Origin: Lachnospiraceae bacterium | GTDB lineage: Bacteria; Bacillota; Clostridia; Lachnospirales; Anaerotignaceae | Length of the DNA: 58,002 bases | NCBI GenBank assembly: GCA_910576545.1 | Contig: CAJTKM010000021.1 | Span: 1-58,002, forward strand | Direction of reading: 5' to 3' | Shown: positions 35,859 to 44,328 of the stretch, piece after piece | Layout of the letters: every line of letters begins with the position of its first letter | Numbering within the stretch: position 1 is the stretch's first letter | Notes under the pieces: model-generated | Told to the model about the DNA's origin: nothing | Databases searched by the model: none | The model's input: only the letters and a program-made list of their open reading frames with translations | Made by a program: the position numbers and the translations under genes

Positions 35859-36968
35859 TTATGGAAAGTCATATGTTACTTCAAACGAGACCAGCCCCGC
35901 GTCGGCGGGGGCGATGCTTTCCGGCGGCAGATAAAACGCCACGCCGTCTTTTGTTAAATAAAACCCGACGTTGCCAAGCTGGCGTTCCAGCTGTGTTTCC
36001 GCATCGCGATAGAATTCATCAGGCTTTTCCTTTATCATCGCCTGAAAACCGGAGCGGAACAGGTCCTTTAACTCGGACTGGCTGTCCGGAAACAGTTCTC
36101 CCGGTGTGGTTTCTTTGCCCGATGCAAGGGAAAACGTATGCGAGGAGCAGAGTTTTTTCTCCGTTGCCCCGGTAAAGCTGTCTGCCGTCCCCAAAAAGGA
36201 GGCATAGTCCCCATCGTCCCTTGTCAGACGGTAGCTGCCGAGATAAAAATAAGGCTGGAAACTGTCCGGCTGTGCCGCGTATGCCTTTAGTGCTGTGTCG
36301 CTGTATTCTCGCAGAAAGCCCTGCCCTTTGGCAAAGGCGGCTTCTGCCATCAACATGTTTATGGTTTCCGCTGTGGATTTTTTCTGTTCCAATAATTCGC
36401 ATTCCAGCTTGACCGTCAGCACAGTGGTGCCGTCCGCCGCGCAGATTTCTGCCGTAAAACCGCCGGGCTTTGGCTCGCTCTGCACTGTCTGTGAACCGGT
36501 GGGCTGGACAGGCTGTTCCGGTTGGAGAGTCTGGCTGCCGTTCAGGGATTGTATGGTTACGGTATAGCTGGGTTCATCCCAGCTGACAGCCGCACCAAAA
36601 CTTTCGGCAATAGCGCGGACGGGTACCAGCGTGCGTTCGTTGATAATCTGCGCCGGAACTGCCATAGTATAAGCCAGTTGACCGTTTTTGTACAGCCCTG
36701 CATCGCCAATGCGGAACTGGAGAGTATCCTGTGCAGCAAGGGCGGTTACGGTCTGGGAACTTTCTTCCCAGAATACCTGCGCGCCAAGGGCCTGGAAGAT
36801 GGCACGCATCGGCACAAGCGTGCGGTCATCCTGTATGACGGGCGGCTGGTCGAAAGTAAGCGCGTGCCCGTCCACAAGTACGGTGACTGGCGGATGCGCA
36901 GATACCTGTAAGGACGCCGGCACACAGAACAGGGCGGCGGCAAGAGCCCCCGCGAGTATTTTTTTCAT
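35859..36968 (-). CDS. Secreted protein with two stalk domains and a DUF3298-like domain
   Basis: A 369-residue exported protein: signal peptide (about 1-24), two copper-amine-oxidase-N/stalk repeats (TLVPMRAIFQALGAQVFW and TLVPVRAIAESFGAAVSW), a Gln/Pro linker (about 140-165), then a C-terminal domain like DUF4163/DUF3298 seen in RsiV and PdaC (SDTALKAYAAQ, AFYLPPESIAPADAGLVSF). A cell-wall or stress-sensing role is inferred. It follows the two redox genes at 37003 and 37548 on the minus strand with a 34-base gap. Confidence 0.85.
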   Translation of the reverse strand: MKKILAGALAAALFCVPASLQVSAHPPVTVLVDGHALTFDQPPVIQDDRTLVPMRAIFQALGAQVFWEESSQTVTALAAQDTLQFRIGDAGLYKNGQLAYTMAVPAQIINERTLVPVRAIAESFGAAVSWDEPSYTVTIQSLNGSQTLQPEQPVQPTGSQTVQSEPKPGGFTAEICAADGTTVLTVKLECELLEQKKSTAETINMLMAEAAFAKGQGFLREYSDTALKAYAAQPDSFQPYFYLGSYRLTRDDGDYASFLGTADSFTGATEKKLCSSHTFSLASGKETTPGELFPDSQSELKDLFRSGFQAMIKEKPDEFYRDAETQLERQLGNVGFYLTKDGVAFYLPPESIAPADAGLVSFEVTYDFP

Positions 36969-37002
36969 TGGTTATCGCTCCTTTCGCCGCTGGCGGATTG
37001 GA

Positions 37003-37488
37003 TTATTTTTCCGTGCTGCTGGCTTCTTCTGCGTATTTTGCTGCCAGCCCTGCACAGTAGCCAATCATCTGCATGCAGCTTTTCTTGCGGGTTTTGCCTT
37101 CGAAATCTCCATGAGGTGCGGCAAGTTCAGAGCATATCAGCGTTCCGTATTCATCTTTTATTTCCTCAACCATGCGTCCTACGATGTCATAAATACCATT
37201 CAGTTCCTGTATCCGTTCCGCCATTGTTTCCTTTTCTGCCGGATTTTTCCGCCCCACGATGGTACTCAGGGCCATGACTGCACCGGTTACTGCGCCGCAG
37301 GTATTTTTTGTGTGCCCCATGCCGCCTCCGAAGCCTGTTGCCAACGCGATAACATCTTTCGGGAACGGTGTTTCAAAATTCGCCATAAAGCTGCCCAGTA
37401 CGCATTCCGAGCAGTTTAGCCCCTGCCGGAAACCATTTTTTGCGTCCTGTTCCACCTGTTCTCTTGTTGTTAATGTATTTTCTTCCAT
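37003..37488 (-). CDS. C-GCAxxG-C-C family redox protein
   Basis: A 161-residue cysteine-rich protein: LNCSECVL (about residues 24-31), FGGGMGHTKNTCGAVTGA (about 52-69), IC (about 118) and CMQMIGYCA near the end. This is the C-GCAxxG-C-C pattern of a widespread anaerobe family thought to bind a metal or cluster, function not proven. It lies just downstream of a Crp/Fnr regulator, a pairing often seen. Confidence 0.88.
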   Translation of the reverse strand: MEENTLTTREQVEQDAKNGFRQGLNCSECVLGSFMANFETPFPKDVIALATGFGGGMGHTKNTCGAVTGAVMALSTIVGRKNPAEKETMAERIQELNGIYDIVGRMVEEIKDEYGTLICSELAAPHGDFEGKTRKKSCMQMIGYCAGLAAKYAEEASSTEK

Positions 37489-37547
37489 TATTTTTCCTCC
37501 TTTTCAAACATCATGAATCTTTTGGGATTTTATCGTGTTTTTCTGTA

Positions 37548-38210
37548 TTACAATGTCAGTTCATACAGCCTTTTTTTGTCCAGCAGTTCCACACGCCCGC
37601 GTTCCACAGTTACCAGCCCTTTTTTCTTGAGTTTTTTCAGGCTCCGGCTGACAGCTTCCCTCGAACTTCCGACATTTTCTGCCAGTTCTTCCTGTGTTGC
37701 CAGCAGAACTGTGCTTTTTCGTTCCCGGCTTTCCTCCAACAAATGGCTTACCAGACGCTTTTCCAGAGAAAGGAACATCAGCTGCCGCATGGTTTCCGAT
37801 AAATCAGACAATCTGTCTGCCAGCATACGGAATGAAAAATTCTGTACATATACATTTTCCCGTTCTGCTTCGCCATAAACCCTGGCGGGGATTATCAGCA
37901 GTTCTGAATCTTTTTCTGCCACAGCTTCCATCGCGAAACAAATGGACGAGAGTGCACAGGAAGAGGAAGGTACGCACATCTGCCCTTCCCGCAGATGGAA
38001 CAGCGGCGCTTTTTTACCGGTTTCTGATACCATCACGGTGCGGATACTGCCGGACAGCAGCCAGATCATACCGGATTTCTCCTGTTCTGGTGAATATATG
38101 GTTTCCCCCGCCTGAAACCGCACGCATTCCGCACTTTCCAGAAAGGCACGCTTCTGTTCTTCTGTCAGATGGGGAAAAAAGGGTAATCTTTCAATCATTT
38201 CTTTTTCCAT
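37548..38210 (-). CDS. Crp/Fnr family transcriptional regulator
   Basis: A 220-residue regulator: cyclic-nucleotide-type beta barrel (about 20-115), dimer helix, and a C-terminal winged HTH (ATQEELAENVGSSREAVSRSLKKL, given as EELAENVGSSREAVSR). The barrel carries two cysteines in CVPSSSCALSSICF, which may sense redox state or a cluster. It is the first gene of the minus-strand run leading to the redox protein and the stalk protein. Confidence 0.92.
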   Translation of the reverse strand: MEKEMIERLPFFPHLTEEQKRAFLESAECVRFQAGETIYSPEQEKSGMIWLLSGSIRTVMVSETGKKAPLFHLREGQMCVPSSSCALSSICFAMEAVAEKDSELLIIPARVYGEAERENVYVQNFSFRMLADRLSDLSETMRQLMFLSLEKRLVSHLLEESRERKSTVLLATQEELAENVGSSREAVSRSLKKLKKKGLVTVERGRVELLDKKRLYELTL

Positions 38211-38304
38211 TCTACTGCCCCCTTTCTGCTATTTTACGCCAAAGCCTGCCGTTCTGTCAAATAGGAAGGCGGGGCGTGGGCAGCTTTCCGGCAGGAAAAA
38301 GGCA

Positions 38305-38340
38305 AAGGAAAAAGACGCCCCTCCCAGAGCGTCTTTTTTT
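38305..38340 (-). terminator. Terminator between the aminotransferase and Crp/Fnr genes
   Basis: AAAGACGC (38311-38318) pairs with GCGTCTTT (38329-38336), with T tracts on both strands. It serves the aminotransferase gene that ends at 38403 on the minus strand. Confidence 0.8.
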
Positions 38341-38402
38341 GTACAGGCAATTACACTAAAATTACATAAAGCTAATGTGTTCCATAAAGCCTGATTTATA
38401 TC

Positions 38403-39602
38403 TTATTTGTGGCCTGCTGCCTTGTAAGCTTCGATACCCTTGCCGAGCAGTTCGATACCTCTGGCCATATCGTCAGCGTTCAGGATGTAAGCGATACGCA
38501 GTTCGTTTTTGCCGATGCCGGGTGTTGCATAGAAGCCCTCAGCAGGAGCGTACATAACGGTTTCGCCATTGTCCCTGAATTCTTTCAGCAGGAAGATCAG
38601 CAGGTCTTCTGCGTTTTCAACGGGCAGTTTGCATGTGATGTAGAATGCACCGCCGGGTTTTTCGCAGACTACGCCGGGAATCTTCTTGAGTGCTTCGTAG
38701 GAAACATCTCTGCGGTGTTCGTACTCTTTTCTTACTGCATCGAAGAAAGAAGGATCCAGTTTGTACATTGCTGTTGCGCCAACCATTTCCAGTGTAGGGC
38801 AGCACAGACGGCCCATAGCGATCTTCATAACGTTAGCCATGAATTCGTCGTTTTTGCAGACGATGCAGCCGATACGAGCGCCGCAGGCGGAGAATCTCTT
38901 GGAAACGGAGTCGATGATGATAACTCTGTCTTCAACGTCAGGATACTGACCGAAGGATGTCATTTCTCTGCCATCGTAAGCGAATTCTCTGTAAACTTCG
39001 TCTGCAAGGATCCACAGGTCGTGGTCTTTTGCGAAATCGCAGATAACTCTCATGTCTTCTCTGGAAAGGATGCAGCCGGTAGGGTTGCCGGGGTTAACCA
39101 GGGAAATCATTTTTGTCTTATCTGTTACAGCCTTTTCAAGACGTTCTCTGATCGCGTATTTGTAGCCTTCTTCAGCATATGTAGTAACGGGTTTTACAAC
39201 GCCGTCAGCAGCCTGAATGAATGTAAGGTAGTTTGTGTAGTAAGGCTCTGCTACGATAACCTCGTCGCCGGGGTTGATCAGGGACAGGAATACCAGTGTC
39301 AGCGCTTCGGAACCGCCGCTTGTAATCAGGACGTTCTTTCTGTCCAGATTCATTTCGAATCTCTTGAAGTAATCGATGATAGCGTCCTGCAGTTCAGGCA
39401 GACCGGGGGATTCTGCATATGCCAGAACCTTCTGGTCGAAGTTTTTGATTGCCTCCAGGAATACGGGAGGTGTTTCGATATCGGGCTGGCCGATGTTCAG
39501 GTGATAGATTTTTGTACCCTGAGCCTTTGCTTCCGCAGCCATAGGGTTAAACTTTCTGATGGGAGAGTTCTGCATTGCCTGTACTCTGTCAGATAATTTC
39601 AT
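38403..39602 (-). CDS. PLP-dependent class I aminotransferase (AspC-like)
   Basis: A 399-residue fold-type I enzyme. SGGSEALTLVF (PLP phosphate region), NPGNPTG, DEVYREF and the Schiff-base lysine in SVSKRFSACGARIG are all present. Aspartate-type specificity is a family guess. ATG 39602 is preferred to the GTG at 39611, which sits only 2 bases from AGGAG. Codon use differs from neighbours: arginine is mostly AGA and serine TCT, as in rplS, which suggests very high expression. Confidence 0.93.
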   Translation of the reverse strand: MKLSDRVQAMQNSPIRKFNPMAAEAKAQGTKIYHLNIGQPDIETPPVFLEAIKNFDQKVLAYAESPGLPELQDAIIDYFKRFEMNLDRKNVLITSGGSEALTLVFLSLINPGDEVIVAEPYYTNYLTFIQAADGVVKPVTTYAEEGYKYAIRERLEKAVTDKTKMISLVNPGNPTGCILSREDMRVICDFAKDHDLWILADEVYREFAYDGREMTSFGQYPDVEDRVIIIDSVSKRFSACGARIGCIVCKNDEFMANVMKIAMGRLCCPTLEMVGATAMYKLDPSFFDAVRKEYEHRRDVSYEALKKIPGVVCEKPGGAFYITCKLPVENAEDLLIFLLKEFRDNGETVMYAPAEGFYATPGIGKNELRIAYILNADDMARGIELLGKGIEAYKAAGHK

Positions 39603-40060
39603 GTCTTTCACTTCTCCTTTTCATAAATGATTCATAAAAATAGATGAAAAAAACGGTTCCTTTCCGGACTGCTTTCCGGCTGCTGTGAAATATCGTTCAT
39701 TGCCGTATGGTTCCACAACATTCCTAAAAAAACTGCCCGGAGACAATACCAGTATACCACTTTTCAGGAAAAAGGCAAGGCGTTCTTGTGAAGTTTTCTA
39801 CAATCTCATGTTTTTTGTATATTTTTTCGTACATTTTTGCCTGTCTGCACCGGATTCCTGCTTTTTTGGGGCTGTTTTTGCAAAAAAACGGCTGGGAAAA
39901 TGTTCATTTCACAGCCGTAGAATGAAGAAAAATATTTTTTTTGCAAAAAAAATGAAAAATGAACAATATTTTTTCGCTGAGAGAACAAGATTTTGTTCGT
40001 TCTCACGTTGAAAATGCAGGAAAAAAACGCTCCTTTTTTATTAAAAATGTTCCAAAAAAG
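39603..40060. other. AT-rich gene-free gap with hairpins
   Basis: 458 bases with no supported gene. It holds the aminotransferase ribosome site and presumably its promoter, a hairpin ACGGCTG...CAGCCGT (39888-39918), and GAACAA gatt TTGTTC with GAGAAC/GTTCTC around it (39980-40003). Long A and T runs dominate. Apart from these I see nothing in it. Confidence 0.5.
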
Positions 40061-40615
40061 TCAGCTTCTTCTTGTCAGACACGCCATCAGGTAGTACTGC
40101 CTGCCGTTGAAATCGAATGTTCCGGCGGTTTCCATTTTTGCCTTGCGTGAATGTGCCGCGTAGGAGCGTGCGTTGACCTGGTTTACGAAGGTTGCCATAA
40201 TGGGGAAACGGTTTTCCATGCTGGCAAGGGAAGCGTTAAACACACGCTCGAACAGACCTGTCCCCCGCAGGGATTTTTCTACGCACATTGGCCCGTATTG
40301 GTAGGAATTTTTTGTACTGAGTTTTTGTCCGGCGAATGTAAATCCCGGCAGTTTTTCAATCATATGTGTAAACAGCGGCCATTCTGCCCAGTATTCCCAG
40401 GGCGCGGCCATCGCAAAAGCCAGAACAGTTTCGTCCTCCCGCGCGATTGTTACGCCGTTTTCTTTTGTGATGAGTCGTTCCATCTGCTCCGGCGTAAAAT
40501 TTGTCGTAACAAATCCGTCCGCCTTTTCCGCCTCGCTCAGTGTGTCCGCGTGGTTTGCCCGCAGAAGCCGCATGACTCCGTTAAAATCTTTCATGCCCGC
40601 CTGTAAAATTTCCAT
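40061..40615 (-). CDS. GNAT-like acyltransferase
   Basis: A 184-residue protein with GNAT features: an N-terminal helix pair, a central beta strand (VLAFAMAAPWEYW), YGPMCVEKSLRGTGLFERVF (the acyl-CoA binding turn with R-G-T-G in place of the usual R-x-x-G-x-G/A) and a late VNARSYAAHSRKAKM motif. ATG 40615 has AAGGAG 8 bases upstream. Substrate unknown. Confidence 0.75.
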   Translation of the reverse strand: MEILQAGMKDFNGVMRLLRANHADTLSEAEKADGFVTTNFTPEQMERLITKENGVTIAREDETVLAFAMAAPWEYWAEWPLFTHMIEKLPGFTFAGQKLSTKNSYQYGPMCVEKSLRGTGLFERVFNASLASMENRFPIMATFVNQVNARSYAAHSRKAKMETAGTFDFNGRQYYLMACLTRRS

Positions 40616-40682
40616 CTTCTCCACTCCTTCTGTCTGTTTCTATTTTATTGCAGAACGCGGGTGGACGCAAGCCTTTTCTGCC

Positions 40683-40850
40683 TTAGAACCTATCCGTAAA
40701 TTATCTGCGCACATCCTGCTTCATTTTTTCCGGCAGTCTTTGCCGCTTTTCCCTGCCGTACCACGCGGCACGCCTGCAAAAAAGCTCCCTGCCTGCTGAA
40801 AAATCTGACTGTGTCATCTGCACGTATCTTATTAACGGATAAGTTCTTAA
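40683..40850. repeat. MITE-like element, family 3, copy 2 (168 bp)
   Basis: Same length and order as 35282-35449, with TTA at both edges. The left end GAACCTATCCGTAAAT and right end ACGGATAAGTTC are unchanged. The central GTACC acgc GGCAC is no longer a perfect stem. The right end supplies the stop codon (40847-40849) of the minus-strand TSUP gene. It fills the gap between the TSUP and GNAT genes. Confidence 0.82.
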
Positions 40851-41623
40851 AGCAAAGCGTCCGTAATCAGCTTGATAAACAGCAGGGCGGTTACGGCCAT
40901 CAGCATACGCCGGATAAATTTGGAGCCGCTCTTTATTGCAGTACCCGAGCCAAAAAAGCCGCCCGCAATGCTTGCCGCCGCCACAGGCAGCGCAACTTTC
41001 CAGTAAATCGTTCCTGCCAGAGTAAATACGGCAAGAGAGGCATAATTTGATGCGAGATTCAGGAATTTCGCGTTGCCTGTGCCCATACGCATATCGTAGT
41101 GCATAATCAGACAGAAGGAAATGAGCGAAAATGTGCCTGTACCGGGGCCGAACAGCCCATCGTAGAACCCCATCATACAACCGATGAAGAAACCCAGAAC
41201 CATGCGTCTGCGCGGCGAAAAGTCACCAGAGCGGTCTGTGCTGCCCATGTCCCTGTTCAGGAGCGTAATCATGCCGACAACAGGCAGAATAATCATCATC
41301 ATGGTTTTCAGTGTTTTGTCGTCCAGAATCAATACCAGCTGTGAGGAAATGACGGAACAGCAGAAGCTGCCCGCTGCCGCGCTCAGCCCAACGGGGATTT
41401 CTACCATTTTATGCCGCCAGTAGCGAAGCGTGGCGATGCTTGTGCCGCAGGCGGCGGCAAATTTATTGCAGCCATAAACCAAGTGCATTGGCATACCGGT
41501 CATGATATAGGCAGGGACGGAAATCAGCCCGCCTCCGCCCGCCACAGCATCCACAAAGCCTGCCAGAAAACTTGCCGCTATCATAAAAATAAGCTGCGGC
41601 ATGGATACAACCCATTCGCCCAT
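40847..41623 (-). CDS. TSUP family (TauE/SafE) transporter
   Basis: A 258-residue membrane protein with about eight helices. GFVDAVAGGGGLISVPA (residues 21-37) and the second-half repeat GFYDGLFGPGTGTFSLI (about 151-167) are the family signature. Such proteins export sulfite, sulfonates or related anions; the substrate here is unknown. Its TAA stop lies inside the terminal repeat of the MITE-like element, so the native C-terminus may have been a little different. Confidence 0.9.
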   Translation of the reverse strand: MGEWVVSMPQLIFMIAASFLAGFVDAVAGGGGLISVPAYIMTGMPMHLVYGCNKFAAACGTSIATLRYWRHKMVEIPVGLSAAAGSFCCSVISSQLVLILDDKTLKTMMMIILPVVGMITLLNRDMGSTDRSGDFSPRRRMVLGFFIGCMMGFYDGLFGPGTGTFSLISFCLIMHYDMRMGTGNAKFLNLASNYASLAVFTLAGTIYWKVALPVAAASIAGGFFGSGTAIKSGSKFIRRMLMAVTALLFIKLITDALL

Positions 41624-41884
41624 AAAAATACTCCCCCTTTGTTCTGCAGGTTCCCTTGTTTTTCTGGCTCAAATGTAGCACAGAAAAAACTGGCCTGCAA
41701 CGTCTTTTTTTTACAAAAAAGTGTCAAAAACCACAGGTGTTTTTGTGCGGTTTCCGCCCCTGCGCTGGGGGAAGTATGGAGAGAGCAGGGAAACACGCTT
41801 TCCGGTCGGTTGTTGACTTTACAGGGCTCCCGCTTTACAATGGAAACAGAAAAATCAGGACAGGAGAAAGCGAGGAGGAAAAAC

Positions 41885-43693
41885 ATGAAACGCTGGCTGT
41901 TGAAGCGCAGTAAAATACATACAAAGCAGATGGCGCGGGAGCTGGGCGTGCGGCAGGCAACGGCATGCGTGCTGGCAAACCGCGGGCTTTCCGCCAGAAA
42001 AGACGCGCTGGATTTCCTGTATGGCAGGGGGGAAGCGTTTGCGGACGCGATGCAGATGAAGGGCATGGCGGAAGGGCTGGAACTGATTGCGGATGCTGTT
42101 GACAAAAAGCGGCGCATTGTAATATATGGCGATTATGACGTGGACGGTGTGATGAGCGTTACGATACTCTCCAAGGCAATCGCGCGCTGCGGCGGGAATG
42201 TGTTTTTTTATGTGCCCCACCGCCGGAAGGAGGGCTATGGCCTGAATCTGAAAGCTGTGGAAACTCTGGCGGCAGATGGCGCAGAGGTACTTTTTACCTG
42301 CGATAACGGGATTTCTGCCCTGCAGGAAGTTGCCCTGGCAAAGGAGAAGGGCATGACGGTCGTTATACTGGACCACCATGAGCCGGGGTTTTCCGGAGAG
42401 GGGGAAGAAAGGAAGGACATCCTGCCAATGGCTGACGCTGTGATTGACCCAAAACAGAAAGACTGTGCGTATCCCTTCCCGCTGCTCTGCGCCGCAGGAA
42501 TTTCCTACCGCTTTGCCCTGCTCCTGCTGGAACGCTTTGGTATTTCCGATGAAAAGCTGGAAAAAGAACTGGTTTCCTTTTCCGCGATTGCTACGGTCTG
42601 CGACATTGTAGACCTGACGGGGGAAAACAGGATTCTGGTACGCATGGGGCTGCCGGAGGTACAGAGGACGGAAAACACTGGCCTGCGTGCGCTGATTACG
42701 GAAACAGGGCTTGCGGGAAAAACAATTACGGAATATCATTTCGGTTTTGTCATCGGTCCCTGCATCAATGCGGCAGGGCGGCTGGAAAGCGCAGCGGCGG
42801 CGGCGGAACTTTTTGCAGAAACGGACGGACAGCGCGCAGGGGAGCGGGCAAAACAGCTGGCGGAACTGAACGCGGAACGTAAAAGCCTGACAGAAAAAGC
42901 GGCGGAACGGGCGGCGGAAATGCTGGCGCGGGAGAATACCATGGAGCAGCCTGTGCTGGTCCTGTATGACCCGCAGATACACGAAAGCATAGCGGGAATC
43001 GTAGCGGGACGCGTCAAGGATAAATACTACCGCCCGACCATATTGATTACAGGCAGTGAGGACGGCGCGAAAGGCTCGGGCAGGAGCATTGAGGGGTACC
43101 ATATGTTTGAAGCGCTGTATGGCTGCCGCGATTTGTTTACGCGCTTTGGCGGGCATGCGATGGCGGCGGGGCTTTCCCTGCCGGTGGAAAACATCGCGAC
43201 CTTGCGGGAGCGGCTGAATGCCGCCTGCACGCTGACGGAGGAACAGCTGAGACCCGTACTGCGCATTGAAAAACAGCTTTCTTTCGCGGAGATTGACATG
43301 GGGCTGGCGAAGGAGCTGGCGGGTCTTGCGCCATTCGGCAAGGGGAACCCGATGCCGTTGTTCGGTTCGAAGGGGATACGTGCGGACAGGTTTGACCGGA
43401 TTGGGAAAAACAAAGATATCCTTCGGTTTACGCTGGCAGAGCCGGCAAGCGGGATCCGTCATGCGGCAATTTCTTTTGACGGGTACGATATGGTGCGGGA
43501 AAAGCTAAAAGAATTGTACCCGGAGGAAAAATGTGCTAAAATATGGGAAAGCGGACGTCTGCCTGTTTTGATGGATATTGTATATAGTATTGATATCAAT
43601 ACATACAACGGCAGGAGCAGTGTGCAGCTGGTGCTGAAGGATTTCAGGTTTTCGGAGAAGGAGGATGAAAGGAACAATGGACTTAAAGGATAA
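41885..43693 (+). CDS. recJ: Single-stranded-DNA-specific exonuclease RecJ
   Basis: A 602-residue 5'-3' exonuclease for recombination and repair. DHH motifs are visible: YGDYDVDGVMS (about 79-89), CDNGIS, ILDHHEP (about 160-166) and the C-terminal DHHA1 motif GRSIEGYHMFEAL and RFGGHAMAAGLS. ATG 41885 follows GAGGAGG; the longer frame upstream lies in the gap behind TSUP. It overlaps apt by 17 bases. Confidence 0.95.
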   Translation: MKRWLLKRSKIHTKQMARELGVRQATACVLANRGLSARKDALDFLYGRGEAFADAMQMKGMAEGLELIADAVDKKRRIVIYGDYDVDGVMSVTILSKAIARCGGNVFFYVPHRRKEGYGLNLKAVETLAADGAEVLFTCDNGISALQEVALAKEKGMTVVILDHHEPGFSGEGEERKDILPMADAVIDPKQKDCAYPFPLLCAAGISYRFALLLLERFGISDEKLEKELVSFSAIATVCDIVDLTGENRILVRMGLPEVQRTENTGLRALITETGLAGKTITEYHFGFVIGPCINAAGRLESAAAAAELFAETDGQRAGERAKQLAELNAERKSLTEKAAERAAEMLARENTMEQPVLVLYDPQIHESIAGIVAGRVKDKYYRPTILITGSEDGAKGSGRSIEGYHMFEALYGCRDLFTRFGGHAMAAGLSLPVENIATLRERLNAACTLTEEQLRPVLRIEKQLSFAEIDMGLAKELAGLAPFGKGNPMPLFGSKGIRADRFDRIGKNKDILRFTLAEPASGIRHAAISFDGYDMVREKLKELYPEEKCAKIWESGRLPVLMDIVYSIDINTYNGRSSVQLVLKDFRFSEKEDERNNGLKG

Positions 43694-44192
43694 AATCAGG
43701 TCTATTCCGGATTACCCGCAGAAGGGCGTTATTTTCCGGGATATTACAACACTTTTGAAAGATGCGGAAAGCATGGTGCAGTCTGTGGAGGATATGCAGG
43801 CAAAGCTGGATGGCGTGGAATTTGACCTTGTGCTGGGGCCGGAATCCAGAGGGTTTATTTTTGGTATGCCTGTGGCGTATAATATGAAGAAAGGCTTTGT
43901 GCCTGTGCGGAAAAAGGGCAAACTGCCCGCGGAGGTCATCAGCTGGGATTACGTGCTGGAATACGGCACGGCAACGATTGAGATGCATAAAGACGCGGTG
44001 CAGCCGGGACAGAAGGTTGTAATTGTGGATGACCTGCTTGCGACAGGCGGTACGGCAAAGGCGATTGTGGAGATGGTGGAAAGCGCAGGGGCTGAGGTGG
44101 CCGCGCTGGTATTCCTGATTGAGCTGGATTTTCTGGAGGGCAGAAAAGCACTGCCCGGCTATCATGTGGAATCTGTGATACATTACGAATGA
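43677..44192 (+). CDS. apt: Adenine phosphoribosyltransferase
   Basis: Salvages adenine to AMP. 171 residues: MDLKDKIRSIPDYPQKGVIF at the start (the normal family start), GPESRGFIFG (about 63-72) and the PRPP motif VVIVDDLLATGGTAKA (about 118-133). ATG 43665 is an alternative start four codons up. recJ-apt is a conserved pair; the relA/spoT gene that often follows is absent here. Confidence 0.94.
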   Translation: MDLKDKIRSIPDYPQKGVIFRDITTLLKDAESMVQSVEDMQAKLDGVEFDLVLGPESRGFIFGMPVAYNMKKGFVPVRKKGKLPAEVISWDYVLEYGTATIEMHKDAVQPGQKVVIVDDLLATGGTAKAIVEMVESAGAEVAALVFLIELDFLEGRKALPGYHVESVIHYE

Positions 44193-44328
44193 GGAAAACG
44201 GGCGCGTGAACGGAATGATGCAGCCGGGCGGGGCGTATGCCCCGCTTGTTTGCAGTTCTTCCTGTATGACGGGTAATATGACAAAATGGCGCGCTGTGAT
44301 TTCTAAAAAGATTGGATAGGGATATGGT

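Noticed and set aside
38409-39596. A 395-codon plus-strand frame
   Set aside because: Antisense to the aminotransferase gene over nearly its whole length; no recognisable family and no ribosome site.
41855-43462. A 535-codon minus-strand frame
   Set aside because: Antisense shadow of recJ, with low-complexity Arg/Gln/His composition.
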